Of a DNA stretch of 34,068 bases, positions 16,204 through 25,110 are shown piece by piece. Each line of letters starts with the position of its first letter. Position 1 is the stretch's first letter. The position numbers and the translations under genes were made by a program. Source of the stretch: Candidatus Latescibacterota bacterium (GTDB taxonomy: Bacteria; Latescibacterota; UBA2968; UBA8231); NCBI GenBank assembly GCA_021295675.1, contig JAGWBY010000003.1, positions 533-34,600 of the forward strand, given 5' to 3'. The notes under the pieces are model-generated. The model was given only the letters and a program-made list of their open reading frames with translations, had not been told where the DNA came from and ran no database searches.

Positions 16204-19200
16204 TCAATAGACCACGTGAACGGGAAGCACGACTTTTTCGTCGCCTTGGTCGGCTTCGACTTGGATCCGGCACAGGTAGATTCCCGGAGGCACCAGCGCC
16301 CCGGACGGACTGCGTCCATCCCAAGTAAACAGCAGTTCACCTGCTTTGCCGATGCTCTCTATCACCCTGCCCTCCTGCACTTGGACGGCTCGACCGACTA
16401 GCCGGCCAGACAAATCGTATAGCGCCACTTCGACGGGGCGCTCTTGCAGGATCTGGATCAGGGCAAATTCGATCTGCAATTGATCGTTGACGCCGTCCCC
16501 GTTGGGCGTGACAAAGGGGTGCATCTGCAAAACGCGGACCAACTCGTCGGCGGACTGGTCCAGACTGATCCGGACGGCGCTGTGTTCGACTAGCTCAGTG
16601 GCGTCCTGACCGTTGAATTCGACCTGCTGAAAGTCCATTTCAGGGTTTTGAGAATTGCGCACGGAACTGTACAATTCCGTCCCATCCCGGTACATTTTTA
16701 CGGCCAACTGCACCTCGGCAATGGCGTGGGTCTGTCCTCGGTTCTCTTTGTTGAGGGAAAAGGGCAGACGAAAGTAGAGCGAATCTGAACCCGTCCGCGC
16801 CAGCATTTGCAGAGACTGGCCCTCGGCATTGCGGAAGAGGCTGTCTCCGGGTGCCCGCTGGAAGTAGTCGGTGAAACGGGTTTCCGTGGCCCTGATTGTG
16901 GTCTGCAAGCTGTCCAGCGAAGAGGTTTCGCGAATCACTCGCACCTCGCCGAGACGGACACCGCGCAATGTGGCTGGCTGCTTGGTGAGAATGAGGATCT
17001 CGTCGAATCCCTCCTGCACCTCCGGCTGCAGCGGATCGGGCCCAGCCGCCCGGATAAAATACGAATAGGTCTGCAATTCCAGCGGGTTGACTTGGCGGGG
17101 AGGGCGATAGTCCAGCGGCTCGGACTCCAGATCGTGCAAGGGGCGCTCCAGCCCCTGTGGAGTCAGCAAGGCGAGCTCAGCACCCGTGTTCAGGGCCAGC
17201 GGCGCGACGAGGTCCACGCGGAGTGCTTTGAGGCGAACGGTGGCATTGGGATCTTCCGATTGAAGATTTACCCGAATCTGTAGGAACTTGCGGGGGCTGG
17301 GAGAAGTGACTATGGCCTCTCTGCGGCCCCCAGTTGGCCGGTAATTCCGGCTCCAAGAACTCCACCCCACAAAAGCCAATTCGCCCTCCCTATCCGGGGT
17401 TTGGCGGGGAGCCCGACGCAGCTTCTTGCCGTCCTCGTCGATCTTGCCGTCCCCGTCGTTGTCGATGAAATCGATCTTATCTTCGTCTTCTTGGCCGTCC
17501 CCATCATCATCGTGCTTGCTCTTGTGACGTTTGCTATTAGGCAGACTCAGCCAGTGGTTCCAGACTCGCCAACCTAGCTCCAGATCGCTATAGCGTTCCG
17601 CGTCTATTTCCGTGCGAACAAGACTTCCTGCCCCGTCATCGACTACCTCGAAATAGGTGAAGAGCGAGTCGGTCTGCTCACTGGTGCGGGTCTGGATTTG
17701 CAAGCTGACCTCCGGGTGCAGATCGAGGGGTTCGGCCACCTCGATGAAGGCTCCGCTCGGATCTTGCCGACGGACGATGGCCTCGCCCTCCCAAGCAATC
17801 TTGGACAGGGTCGTCTGTCGATCTTCGCCTTGGCGTTGCAGGCGGATGGGTTGGGAGTAGAGCCACACGCTGACGGGGTATCCGCTGCCGTACAACTGTA
17901 GCTCCGCGAGATTGCCAAAAGATCCGTAGCGACCGGATTGACGCCCACTGATGTCAATGTCCCGGACTTGGAGGAAGCGAACTTTGCGCGGGGCGAATTT
18001 CTCACTGAACATCCGCACTTGGGTGGTCCGGTTGTCCACCTTGCCAGGGCTGATGATATTCTCCCACTGCAGCCCGTTTTCCAGTTGGGAGAAGTCCTCG
18101 GGAGTGTCGATCTTGACCGGATTCAACAGCGTGCCATCCGAGACCAGAAATTCGTGTCCGAGGAAGTAGTTGCCGTTCATAACGACGTACATCCCGTCCG
18201 TCCAAAAGGTCGCCCCCAGGTCAATCCACATAGTCGCCCTAGCATAGAGGGCCGACCACACATTAGCCGTCCACCAGGTATTGTAGAGACCGTCCGTTGA
18301 CCACCAAGGAGCGCCTCGCCCACCATCCTCATAGGAACTTCCCGCTCGCTTGGTGAGGTCGCGCACCAGATTGTCTCCCTTGGTCCACACTTGCACTTCT
18401 TGGACGCGGGGCACTTCCCCCACAAAGTAGCGGATGGGTCCCTTGCGGTCCGGGGATAGACCTTGGTAGACCTCCTCGGACACCTCGGCCAGCAGTCCAC
18501 CCGCTGTTATCCGTTGATAGATCCGCTTGCCCTGCCGCTCCGGCGCCAGAGCCTCGTACGCCACCCGAGCCGAATCCCCCTCGCCGATCGAGATCCGACG
18601 GTCAAAGTCGCTGTCCGTGGCCTTGATCTTGATATAGTGGAGGAAGGAACTCTGCATGTCTGGAAAGCCGTCTAGATCAAAGTCCGCTCGATCGAGAGGC
18701 TCGGCGGGGAAGGTAATCTGGCGCCAGCGGCCATCGGTGTCCACCGGCTGCAGGTCCCGGTCCGTGGCTTTGCCCAACAGCGTGAATTTGATGTTCTGAG
18801 TGTCCGTACTCAGCGCATGCTCGCCCATTGAGACCAGTACCATAAAGGTCTTGAGTGGGTCGCCGAGGTCTTCCTCGTCCGGGGCACCGGGGAAGACCAC
18901 GGTGATGCTGTCCACTACCACCAGTTGACCTAGGTCCACTAGGAGTTCCCACTTGCGCAGTCCCTCTGGATTGACGTCGCTGGCGGCCGGTTCCCAGTAG
19001 GTCGTCAGACTGCCATCACTAGCACTAGGAGCCAAGCGGTTGTTGGAGAGACTCGAAGCCCCGGCCGCTACAATTTCCCCATTGGCGCGAATTATGTCTT
19101 GATAAAAAAGTCGGCCGGCATCGAGGGACGCGTTTTTCTTGTTGGTGAAATATCGGGGACGGATTCCCTCGCCATCGACGATGAACAAACCCGTGGAGTC

Positions 19201-19380
19201 CACCGCCACTTTTAGGCTGCTGACGAGGTCGTTCTGGTACTCCCAGTTCCGCCAGTGCGAGGGAAGGTCGACGTAAACTGCCTCATCGGTAAGACGGTAC
19301 GCTTGCCCTTGGGCGAGGAGGGGATGGAGCATTCCCCCCAGAGCTAGGCTCAAAATGAGCCACAGGATGTACTTTTTCAC
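16204..19380 (-). CDS. Secreted protein with two discoidin-like regions, TSP3-like Asp repeats and FlgD-like C-terminal domain (second of three)
   Basis: I place the start at GTG 19380. It has GGAGGG nine bases upstream and leads straight into a signal peptide (KKYILWLILSLALGG); an ATG at 19425 would add 15 polar residues. The 1058-aa product has two putative F5/8-type-C-like regions (SASDGSLTTYWEP with WELLVDLGQLVVVDSITV; STDGLYNTWWTANVW with MWIDLGATFWTDGMYVV). An Asp-rich calcium-loop segment (DDDGDGQEDEDKIDFIDNDG, about 630-665) follows. The C-terminal FlgD-like module contains FVTPNGDGVND, LYDLSGRLVGRAV, WDGRSPSGALVPPGIYLCRI and ends VVY. A role as an extracellular surface or matrix protein is inferred. 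Confidence 0.8.
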   Translation of the reverse strand: MKKYILWLILSLALGGMLHPLLAQGQAYRLTDEAVYVDLPSHWRNWEYQNDLVSSLKVAVDSTGLFIVDGEGIRPRYFTNKKNASLDAGRLFYQDIIRANGEIVAAGASSLSNNRLAPSASDGSLTTYWEPAASDVNPEGLRKWELLVDLGQLVVVDSITVVFPGAPDEEDLGDPLKTFMVLVSMGEHALSTDTQNIKFTLLGKATDRDLQPVDTDGRWRQITFPAEPLDRADFDLDGFPDMQSSFLHYIKIKATDSDFDRRISIGEGDSARVAYEALAPERQGKRIYQRITAGGLLAEVSEEVYQGLSPDRKGPIRYFVGEVPRVQEVQVWTKGDNLVRDLTKRAGSSYEDGGRGAPWWSTDGLYNTWWTANVWSALYARATMWIDLGATFWTDGMYVVMNGNYFLGHEFLVSDGTLLNPVKIDTPEDFSQLENGLQWENIISPGKVDNRTTQVRMFSEKFAPRKVRFLQVRDIDISGRQSGRYGSFGNLAELQLYGSGYPVSVWLYSQPIRLQRQGEDRQTTLSKIAWEGEAIVRRQDPSGAFIEVAEPLDLHPEVSLQIQTRTSEQTDSLFTYFEVVDDGAGSLVRTEIDAERYSDLELGWRVWNHWLSLPNSKRHKSKHDDDGDGQEDEDKIDFIDNDGDGKIDEDGKKLRRAPRQTPDREGELAFVGWSSWSRNYRPTGGRREAIVTSPSPRKFLQIRVNLQSEDPNATVRLKALRVDLVAPLALNTGAELALLTPQGLERPLHDLESEPLDYRPPRQVNPLELQTYSYFIRAAGPDPLQPEVQEGFDEILILTKQPATLRGVRLGEVRVIRETSSLDSLQTTIRATETRFTDYFQRAPGDSLFRNAEGQSLQMLARTGSDSLYFRLPFSLNKENRGQTHAIAEVQLAVKMYRDGTELYSSVRNSQNPEMDFQQVEFNGQDATELVEHSAVRISLDQSADELVRVLQMHPFVTPNGDGVNDQLQIEFALIQILQERPVEVALYDLSGRLVGRAVQVQEGRVIESIGKAGELLFTWDGRSPSGALVPPGIYLCRIQVEADQGDEKVVLPVHVVY

Positions 19381-19458
19381 TTTGTCTTTTCCCTCCGCTT
19401 TGGATAGCTTGCCGGGCGCGTTCAACCCGCGGAGCAGATTGTCGAATATGGAAAAAGT

Positions 19459-21954
19459 CTAATAAGCCACAGCTACCTGTTTTAGCACGACCGACTCCTT
19501 GGTATCCGTATCTCCTCTGATACGCAGCAGATAGATCCCCGGAGGCACGGGTTCGCCGTTTTCGTCTCGACCATCCCAGGTCTCTGTGTAGCCTCCTGAT
19601 GTCAACTGGAGTTCCTCGATTAGGCGCTGGCGGCGGCCAGTCAAATCGAATACTTCCAGACGCACCAGACCGGGTCTTATCAGCCGCAATACATCATAGG
19701 AGATGACGAGCTCGTCGTTGACCCCGTCGCCATTGGGCGTGAACGGATTGGGAGCGACCTCAACATTGTCCACCAACTCTTTGCCTTGGGCCGAAATATC
19801 GGCCACCACGCTCAATGAGTTGCGGTCCTCCAGCAACTCGGCAGCGGCGAAATTCACTACATTCCCCTCTCCCACTTCCTGGAGCAACAAAAAGCCCAGC
19901 GTGTCCGGACCAGCTTCGCTCTCATTGATGACCACAACGCCTCCGTCGACAAACTCCGTCCGGTCGCGCGCCCCTAGCGTGTCGAGAAAGACGTGGGCTT
20001 GAAACCGAGTTCTGAAATCAATCACCCGGCCGATGAATTTTACCCGGATGAGAGCAGTTTGGGAAATCCCGTCTTCTGCAGTTCGCAGCCGCGGCAACTC
20101 CACTGCGAAAAACTGATCCTCTATAGCCACTTCCTTGAACTCGTCCTCACCTGGCTCTCGCCGATCCCCCAGCGGAATCCGCCGCAGTTCCCGCACCGGA
20201 CTGTCCTCCAACTCTACGCTCACCGATTCGATTGCGCTAATCCGCGCCGGAGTGCGGATATGTAGCCGGTTGAAGCCTGCATTTTCCGGTGCCAGACTCG
20301 TCTGTAGCGCGAACACGAACAGAGTGTCCCGGCCGGCGATTACATCTGCGGCCGGAGCAATTTCCCCTTTAGCCTCCCGGGCCAGCAGCGGAGTCTCAAA
20401 TTCAAAGCGCAGATTGCGGATTGCCGTAGCCGCCCGCGCACTCTCACTGGAGAAGTCGATTCGGACTTGGAAGTAGGGTCGCCCACTTGGAGCGTTGATA
20501 GCGTCTCCGCTCTCCAGCGGCTGGAAGCCACTCCAAAAGCGCAAATCCGGTTCTACTTTGCTTATCTGATTGCCGGGCAACTCTTGGTACTGTTCGCGCG
20601 TGAGACGCACGGCTAGGCGTTCCTCATCGCTCAGGGCGCTGAAAATCTCGCGGGCATCCAAGCGCAACTCGGGGGAGTTCAAGTCGACCTGCTGGTCAAA
20701 AGTCTCGGATCCCGTCCGCCGGTCGACGACGAGAGCCCCGCCATCCTCCTGCCGCTGCCATTCGAACTCGTCGTCGAAATCGGTCTTGCGGAACAGGATC
20801 TCGGACTCCTGGGTCAAACCAGTCTGAAAGCTGAGTACGGCCTGCGACTGGCTTGGATCGCCTATCTTTTCTTCCTCCCAGAAAATCCGCCCTAGGGTGG
20901 ATGGAGGAAGCGCTAGAACCCGGGTGACATAGGAGGCGCTGGGCAGAAAGCCGTCGGCAAATGCCTCCATTTCCGCCAGATCGTAGTCGAGGTTGGTGTC
21001 CACATCTAGTCGGAAGTAGCGCAGTCGGCGCGGCGGCTCAAAGAAGACCGCCGCAGTGTCCTGCCGGTTGACCGGAACACTCTGCGCAATTACAAAAGTC
21101 GGCAGGGCTTCGGCTACCTTGATGTACTTGGGAAAGCCTGGATTGCCATTCTCCGGATCTTCGAGGTCCAGGCCTGCTATGGTTCTCTCCGTGCCGGGAA
21201 CTCCCAGGCGGAGGGTATAGGCCGAGAGCCGCAGTGCTCCGGGTTTGGGATAAAACCGAATCAGGGACAGAGGGAAAAAGCGATCCAGGTCCACGACGAG
21301 AATCATCTTCTTGACGATATCTTGTCCGGGCTTGTCCACGCGCTCGAAAGAGGTGTGCGGATTGCCGTCGAATATCTCGGCGAACTCCACCTCTTTCTGA
21401 TCCTGAGTGAGAGCGTGCTCGAAATAGGTCGGGCTGGTGAGATTGATATTCTTGCTGAACTTGGTTGCTACCTCGGTCTTGGGAAAAGACTCGGCTACGT
21501 TGATCAGGACTGGCACCTGCTGCACACCGGCCCGCAGCAAAAGCCGCACGTCGCCGATGCTGCCGGGCAGGTTGCTCAGGCGGGGGAGCAAGATTTCTCC
21601 CACCTCGATCACCCGCCCGTTTTCCCGTTCCACTTCCCGCTCGGCCGCCACGTCCTGTTGCGCGATATTCCGGGAAAAGCGGAACAGGCGATCCCGCTGA
21701 TCAGCGCTCAACACGTCCCCATCGAGGGGAATATCGGGAACCTCTGCTATTCGGCGTGGCTCGAGCGACGCGATGCCGTCCGGAATGCGTCCGAAGTCGA
21801 TAGAATGGAAGAATTTGGCCGGTCTAAGGGGAGGCTGCTCAGCCTCCTCCCAGGATATATCTTTGGGAATGGAGAAAATCTGGATTTCGGCTAGGGAAGG
21901 ACAGGATACTGCGCCGACCAGAAGTAGGCAAATCCAGTAGATCCCACAGGGCAT
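19459..21954 (-). CDS. Secreted protein with discoidin-like region and FlgD-like C-terminal domain (first of three)
   Basis: The 831-aa product begins with a hydrophobic signal (MPCGIYWICLLLVGAVSCPS). A possible lipobox (VSC) inside it makes lipoprotein processing an alternative. A discoidin-like region at about 185-320 contains FAEIFDGNPHTSFERV, MILVVDLDRFFPLSLIRFYP and RRLRYFRLDVD. A long beta-rich middle follows. The C-terminal module is VAPNPFTPNGDGVND, VFDLTGRRQRLI, WDGRDENGEPVPPGIYLLRI, ending VAY. It is the promoter-proximal gene of the long minus-strand run, about 55 bases downstream of a near-consensus promoter, with GGAG as a loosely spaced SD. It is paralogous in architecture to the two other FlgD-tailed genes, though the N-terminal regions differ strongly. 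Confidence 0.8.
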   Translation of the reverse strand: MPCGIYWICLLLVGAVSCPSLAEIQIFSIPKDISWEEAEQPPLRPAKFFHSIDFGRIPDGIASLEPRRIAEVPDIPLDGDVLSADQRDRLFRFSRNIAQQDVAAEREVERENGRVIEVGEILLPRLSNLPGSIGDVRLLLRAGVQQVPVLINVAESFPKTEVATKFSKNINLTSPTYFEHALTQDQKEVEFAEIFDGNPHTSFERVDKPGQDIVKKMILVVDLDRFFPLSLIRFYPKPGALRLSAYTLRLGVPGTERTIAGLDLEDPENGNPGFPKYIKVAEALPTFVIAQSVPVNRQDTAAVFFEPPRRLRYFRLDVDTNLDYDLAEMEAFADGFLPSASYVTRVLALPPSTLGRIFWEEEKIGDPSQSQAVLSFQTGLTQESEILFRKTDFDDEFEWQRQEDGGALVVDRRTGSETFDQQVDLNSPELRLDAREIFSALSDEERLAVRLTREQYQELPGNQISKVEPDLRFWSGFQPLESGDAINAPSGRPYFQVRIDFSSESARAATAIRNLRFEFETPLLAREAKGEIAPAADVIAGRDTLFVFALQTSLAPENAGFNRLHIRTPARISAIESVSVELEDSPVRELRRIPLGDRREPGEDEFKEVAIEDQFFAVELPRLRTAEDGISQTALIRVKFIGRVIDFRTRFQAHVFLDTLGARDRTEFVDGGVVVINESEAGPDTLGFLLLQEVGEGNVVNFAAAELLEDRNSLSVVADISAQGKELVDNVEVAPNPFTPNGDGVNDELVISYDVLRLIRPGLVRLEVFDLTGRRQRLIEELQLTSGGYTETWDGRDENGEPVPPGIYLLRIRGDTDTKESVVLKQVAVAY

Positions 21955-22010
21955 TGTCGCAAACTCCGCGAAGAAGTGCTACAATCCAATGTCGACGCTA
22001 TTCCCACAGC

Positions 22011-22039
22011 AATTATAGTTAATATTTCAGAGCGTATCA
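22011..22039 (-). promoter_or_regulatory. Near-consensus sigma70-type promoter of the surface-protein/grd run
   Basis: On the minus strand TTGATA (22039-22034) and a perfect TATAAT (22016-22011) are separated by exactly 17 bases in an AT-rich stretch. The first gene starts at 21954, giving a leader of about 50 bases. No comparably strong promoter was seen further downstream in the short gaps of the run, but internal promoters inside genes were not searched exhaustively. Confidence 0.7.
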
Positions 22040-22087
22040 ATACGGTTTTTATGGGGAATCAATCGGTTGGGACAGCGTTTTGCATCC

Positions 22088-24073
22088 TCAAACCCAGTAG
22101 ATGTTGTTGTCCGTCATGCCGGTGAAATAGTCTATGAGCAGCCATATCCCCGCACAGCTAAATTGTCCGGCGATGAGACCCAAAAAGAAAGGACGAGTCC
22201 GCTGAAAGAGCGCCGGCCCCCCGTACTTGAGGACCAGACCCTTGATGAGCCAGGCCAGAAAGACACTGAACCAGATGTAGTTCGTCATGGCATTGGTGCT
22301 GATGGCGAAGCCCAGTGGGTGCAGGGGCCACCAAGTCAGGTGCTGACGGGCAACCATCAGTAGGGCCATAATGCTGCCTCCAGCCGCAGTGGCGACCCAG
22401 CCGCCGATATCGGGGCCATCGGGGCTGTTGAGTTCGCGACTAACAAAATTGAACGGATAGACCGGCATGCCTGAAGGGCCGAAGAACCAGCCGTTGAGAT
22501 TGATTCCGCCGTAGGAATAACTCAGATAGAGCACCGACCAGATCGAAGAGACTAGACTGACCACAATGGCCAGGAGAATCGCCCAAAACAGCGCGCGCTT
22601 GCCACCCGGCAAGTACTCTTCGGCTAGCTTGAGGCCATTGGCGCAGGAGGCCATAAGCAGATTGCGCAGACTGGTGGCCCAGACATAAGTCATTCCTAGG
22701 ACGGTCAAATTCTGGGGGCCGAGGGCGCTGCTACCCAAGCCCGATGTGACAAAAGCCGTGGGGATGAGAGGGGTGCGCGTCGAGGCGACACCGCCTTCGG
22801 AGACTACCCGGCTCACGCCGATGCAAAGCAGAAACAAGGCGAATAGGTAGATGGGCACGACCCAGAAGGCCATGCCGGCCTCCAGCAGCCACCAGCCGAT
22901 GAAGAGATTGCTGACCAGTAGGCCGAGAACGGCGACTCGATAGGAGAGGATTTCGTCCGAATCGTCGATGCTCTCATCGTTTAGGAAAGCCTTGCGGAAG
23001 ACCTGAGCAAGATGTCGGCGCCCCATCCAGAAGCCGAAGATCACCAAGACGATCATGGCACCCATGCCTTGATGGGCGACGAGAGGAGACGGCCCGGAAA
23101 AATCCAGCGTCTCGGTGCTAGAGACACCCAGTATATTGAGGCACCCCTCTTCGATGCGGGCGATCAAGTTAAAGAGCCAAATGCCGAGGGCAATATCCAG
23201 ATTGACGAAGTACGAAAAGCCCACCATGGGAAAGCTGAGCGCAATGGTCACCTCGGTGGTCTGCCGGAAGAAGGGGAAGCTGGCGACCAAGTTGATGTCG
23301 GGAATGAAGTTGTAATAGTTGTGCAGGGCGCGCATGGAACCCACTGTGAAAGGAATGGCGAATCCGGTCCACATGATCGGGTTTTTGAAAAAGGGCTTGC
23401 AGCGCGAGGTTTGCTCTCCCTCCGCGATCATGGCCAGGGGGAGTTGGATCAGGGGAAAGGTCAGGCGCTCGTGCTGGATCCACTGGCGCCGCAGGATGAC
23501 CATTGTGCAGATCATGGCGAAGTAGAGGGCTAGGATCGCGGGAATCCAGCAAAGGAGTGGCTTTATCCAGGCGGACCAAGGGATAGCATAGCCCGTCGGC
23601 AATCCCTCGTAGAAGTACTTGATTGCTTCCCAATCCTGGGGCAACATCCAGCGGCGGACGTAGGGATGGATCTGCTCGGTCCATGCGTTTTCCGAACTGG
23701 CATAGTAGAGGCCGCCGCTGATGATTGGGAGAAAATTTTCCGTAAGGCCCAGCGTGGCAATCGAAGAACCCACAAGGGCCATGATGTAGATGACAGCTAG
23801 TTCGTGGTCGTGGAACTTCAGACGGGAGTGCTTCAGTATTGCGGGTACCAAAAGCACAAAGAAGAAAAAGAGGAAGATTGCGCCGGCATTGCTGAAATCG
23901 AGCGCCATGTACGAACCCCGCAATACCATATTGGCATACGGCGCTCCGGCAGCTATGCAGAAGACAAACAGGGAACCGACCAGCAGGGCGAGGAAGGTGA
24001 CGCGCGGTCTAGGCCCTTCGGCCGCAGATACCGCCGAACGTTCCGACTTGCCGAGCGGCGTGGTACTTGCCAT
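22088..24073 (-). CDS. Multi-pass membrane protein with WWPLHPLGF motif, possible transporter (paralogue 1)
   Basis: This 661-aa inner-membrane protein has at least a dozen hydrophobic segments. Recognisable stretches are GAPYANMVLRGSYMALDFSN in the first helix region, RRQWIQHERLTFPLIQLPLA, RVVSEGGVASTRTPLIP, ASCANGLKLAEE, WWPLHPLGFAIS, IWFSVFLAWLIKGLVLKYGG and LIDYFTG. From memory these resemble the paired DUF6785/DUF6784 families, which have an OPT-transporter-like look; the exact family and any substrate are uncertain. It lies 21 bases behind the PhyH-family gene and probably shares its transcript. The plus-strand gene at 26450 is a clear paralogue, sharing most of these motifs. Confidence 0.8.
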   Translation of the reverse strand: MASTTPLGKSERSAVSAAEGPRPRVTFLALLVGSLFVFCIAAGAPYANMVLRGSYMALDFSNAGAIFLFFFFVLLVPAILKHSRLKFHDHELAVIYIMALVGSSIATLGLTENFLPIISGGLYYASSENAWTEQIHPYVRRWMLPQDWEAIKYFYEGLPTGYAIPWSAWIKPLLCWIPAILALYFAMICTMVILRRQWIQHERLTFPLIQLPLAMIAEGEQTSRCKPFFKNPIMWTGFAIPFTVGSMRALHNYYNFIPDINLVASFPFFRQTTEVTIALSFPMVGFSYFVNLDIALGIWLFNLIARIEEGCLNILGVSSTETLDFSGPSPLVAHQGMGAMIVLVIFGFWMGRRHLAQVFRKAFLNDESIDDSDEILSYRVAVLGLLVSNLFIGWWLLEAGMAFWVVPIYLFALFLLCIGVSRVVSEGGVASTRTPLIPTAFVTSGLGSSALGPQNLTVLGMTYVWATSLRNLLMASCANGLKLAEEYLPGGKRALFWAILLAIVVSLVSSIWSVLYLSYSYGGINLNGWFFGPSGMPVYPFNFVSRELNSPDGPDIGGWVATAAGGSIMALLMVARQHLTWWPLHPLGFAISTNAMTNYIWFSVFLAWLIKGLVLKYGGPALFQRTRPFFLGLIAGQFSCAGIWLLIDYFTGMTDNNIYWV

Positions 24074-24094
24074 AGCCTGCGCGCTCTTGCGCTG

Positions 24095-24907
24095 CTACTT
24101 CTCTCGCATGAGTTCGACTTGGTCTTGGGGCGGCTTGAAATAGGCCCCCGGGTGCCAAGCGCGTCCCATGTCGCCCAACAAGCGCCGCTGTCTGGGAGTA
24201 CACTGCGCCAGTAGTTCCCGCGAAGGCCGATCATAACCAAAAGACCGGAGGAACAACTGGCTATACCCGAAGATCAGCGATTTCCTGGTGCGGCGCGAGC
24301 GATTCGGTGCCACGCCGTGCCAGAGCGAATGGGGGAATACGGCCGCGTCCCCTGCCGCGACACAGAGCTGAACCGCTCCTGGCGTTTCTACACCGGTTGG
24401 CAGGTGCTCGTCGCCGGGAGCAACCTCTGGAAATGGTAGCAAATGACTCCCTGGGCAAAGGGTGAAATTTCCGCTGTAGGGCTCGGCGACATCCGTCAGG
24501 AAATATTGAACCTTTATCTGGAGGGGCCAGCTTTTTTCGCTCACCCGAATACGGCGCAGCCCTGGTCCTCCATCGGTGTGGATATAGCCTTCGGCTTCGG
24601 GATTGGGAGGGCGCACTAGAACCTCGGCCATACTCAATTGGATGTAGGGACCCATCAACTCGAGAGCAATGTCGAAGATCGGCGGGTAGTCGATCAGTTC
24701 CATCAACACCTCGCTATCTTCTATGGCGAAGTAGATGTCCATCCCCTTCCCGGATACCCGATCATCTCGAGGCACATGCTGGCGGTAAAGTCGGTCCACT
24801 TCCCGAGCGAATCGCTTCACCTCTAGCGGCGAAAGCAGGCCTTTCAACAACAGATAGCCATCGGTTGCCCACTGACACTGTTGTTGTTCGTTCAATTGGC
24901 CCGCCAT
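24095..24907 (-). CDS. Phytanoyl-CoA dioxygenase (PhyH) family protein
   Basis: The 270-aa soluble protein has the features of an Fe(II)/2-oxoglutarate-dependent oxygenase. The iron-binding HxD is in YIHTDGG (H110, D112), the distal His is in PHSLWHG (H197), and an Arg about ten residues later (RRTRKS) can bind 2-oxoglutarate. TDVAEPYSGNFTLCPGSH is the typical PhyH-type strand before the distal His. Such enzymes hydroxylate diverse small molecules using O2; the substrate here is unknown. I prefer ATG 24907 because homology starts with QLNEQQQCQWATDGYLLLKG; ATG 24979 would add 24 unrelated residues. No clear SD precedes either. It is followed at 21 bases by the membrane-protein gene, a possible uptake partner. 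Confidence 0.85.
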   Translation of the reverse strand: MAGQLNEQQQCQWATDGYLLLKGLLSPLEVKRFAREVDRLYRQHVPRDDRVSGKGMDIYFAIEDSEVLMELIDYPPIFDIALELMGPYIQLSMAEVLVRPPNPEAEGYIHTDGGPGLRRIRVSEKSWPLQIKVQYFLTDVAEPYSGNFTLCPGSHLLPFPEVAPGDEHLPTGVETPGAVQLCVAAGDAAVFPHSLWHGVAPNRSRRTRKSLIFGYSQLFLRSFGYDRPSRELLAQCTPRQRRLLGDMGRAWHPGAYFKPPQDQVELMREK

Positions 24908-25000
24908 GGCTATAGCTATATGTACACGTCTAAAGGTAGAGGTGAATAGATAGGGACCATCCGCCGAACTCCAACGCACCGGCGAACCTCTGGTGGCTTA

Positions 25001-25052
25001 GAAATAATAAACAGTCCCAACAGCACATTACACATGTACTGTTGGGACTGTT
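25001..25052 (-). terminator. Strong rho-independent terminator of the small secreted-protein gene
   Basis: Perfect 14-base arms, AACAGTCCCAACAG (25010-25023) and CTGTTGGGACTGTT (25039-25052), enclose a 15-base loop with four further possible pairs. On the minus strand the hairpin is followed by TTATTATTTC, a U-rich tail. It lies about 60 bases after the gene ending at 25111 and before the PhyH-family gene, separating the two transcripts. Confidence 0.8.
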
Positions 25053-25110
25053 CTAACTGACCGCTTGTACCTGCCGCCTAAGGCGGCCTTGTTGGGCTGG
25101 CGCTCCTAGC

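Noticed and set aside
15541..16401. 286-aa plus-strand open frame across the barrel gene and its upstream gap
   Set aside because: It crosses two well-supported minus-strand genes with their SDs and a signal peptide, and its product resembles nothing known.
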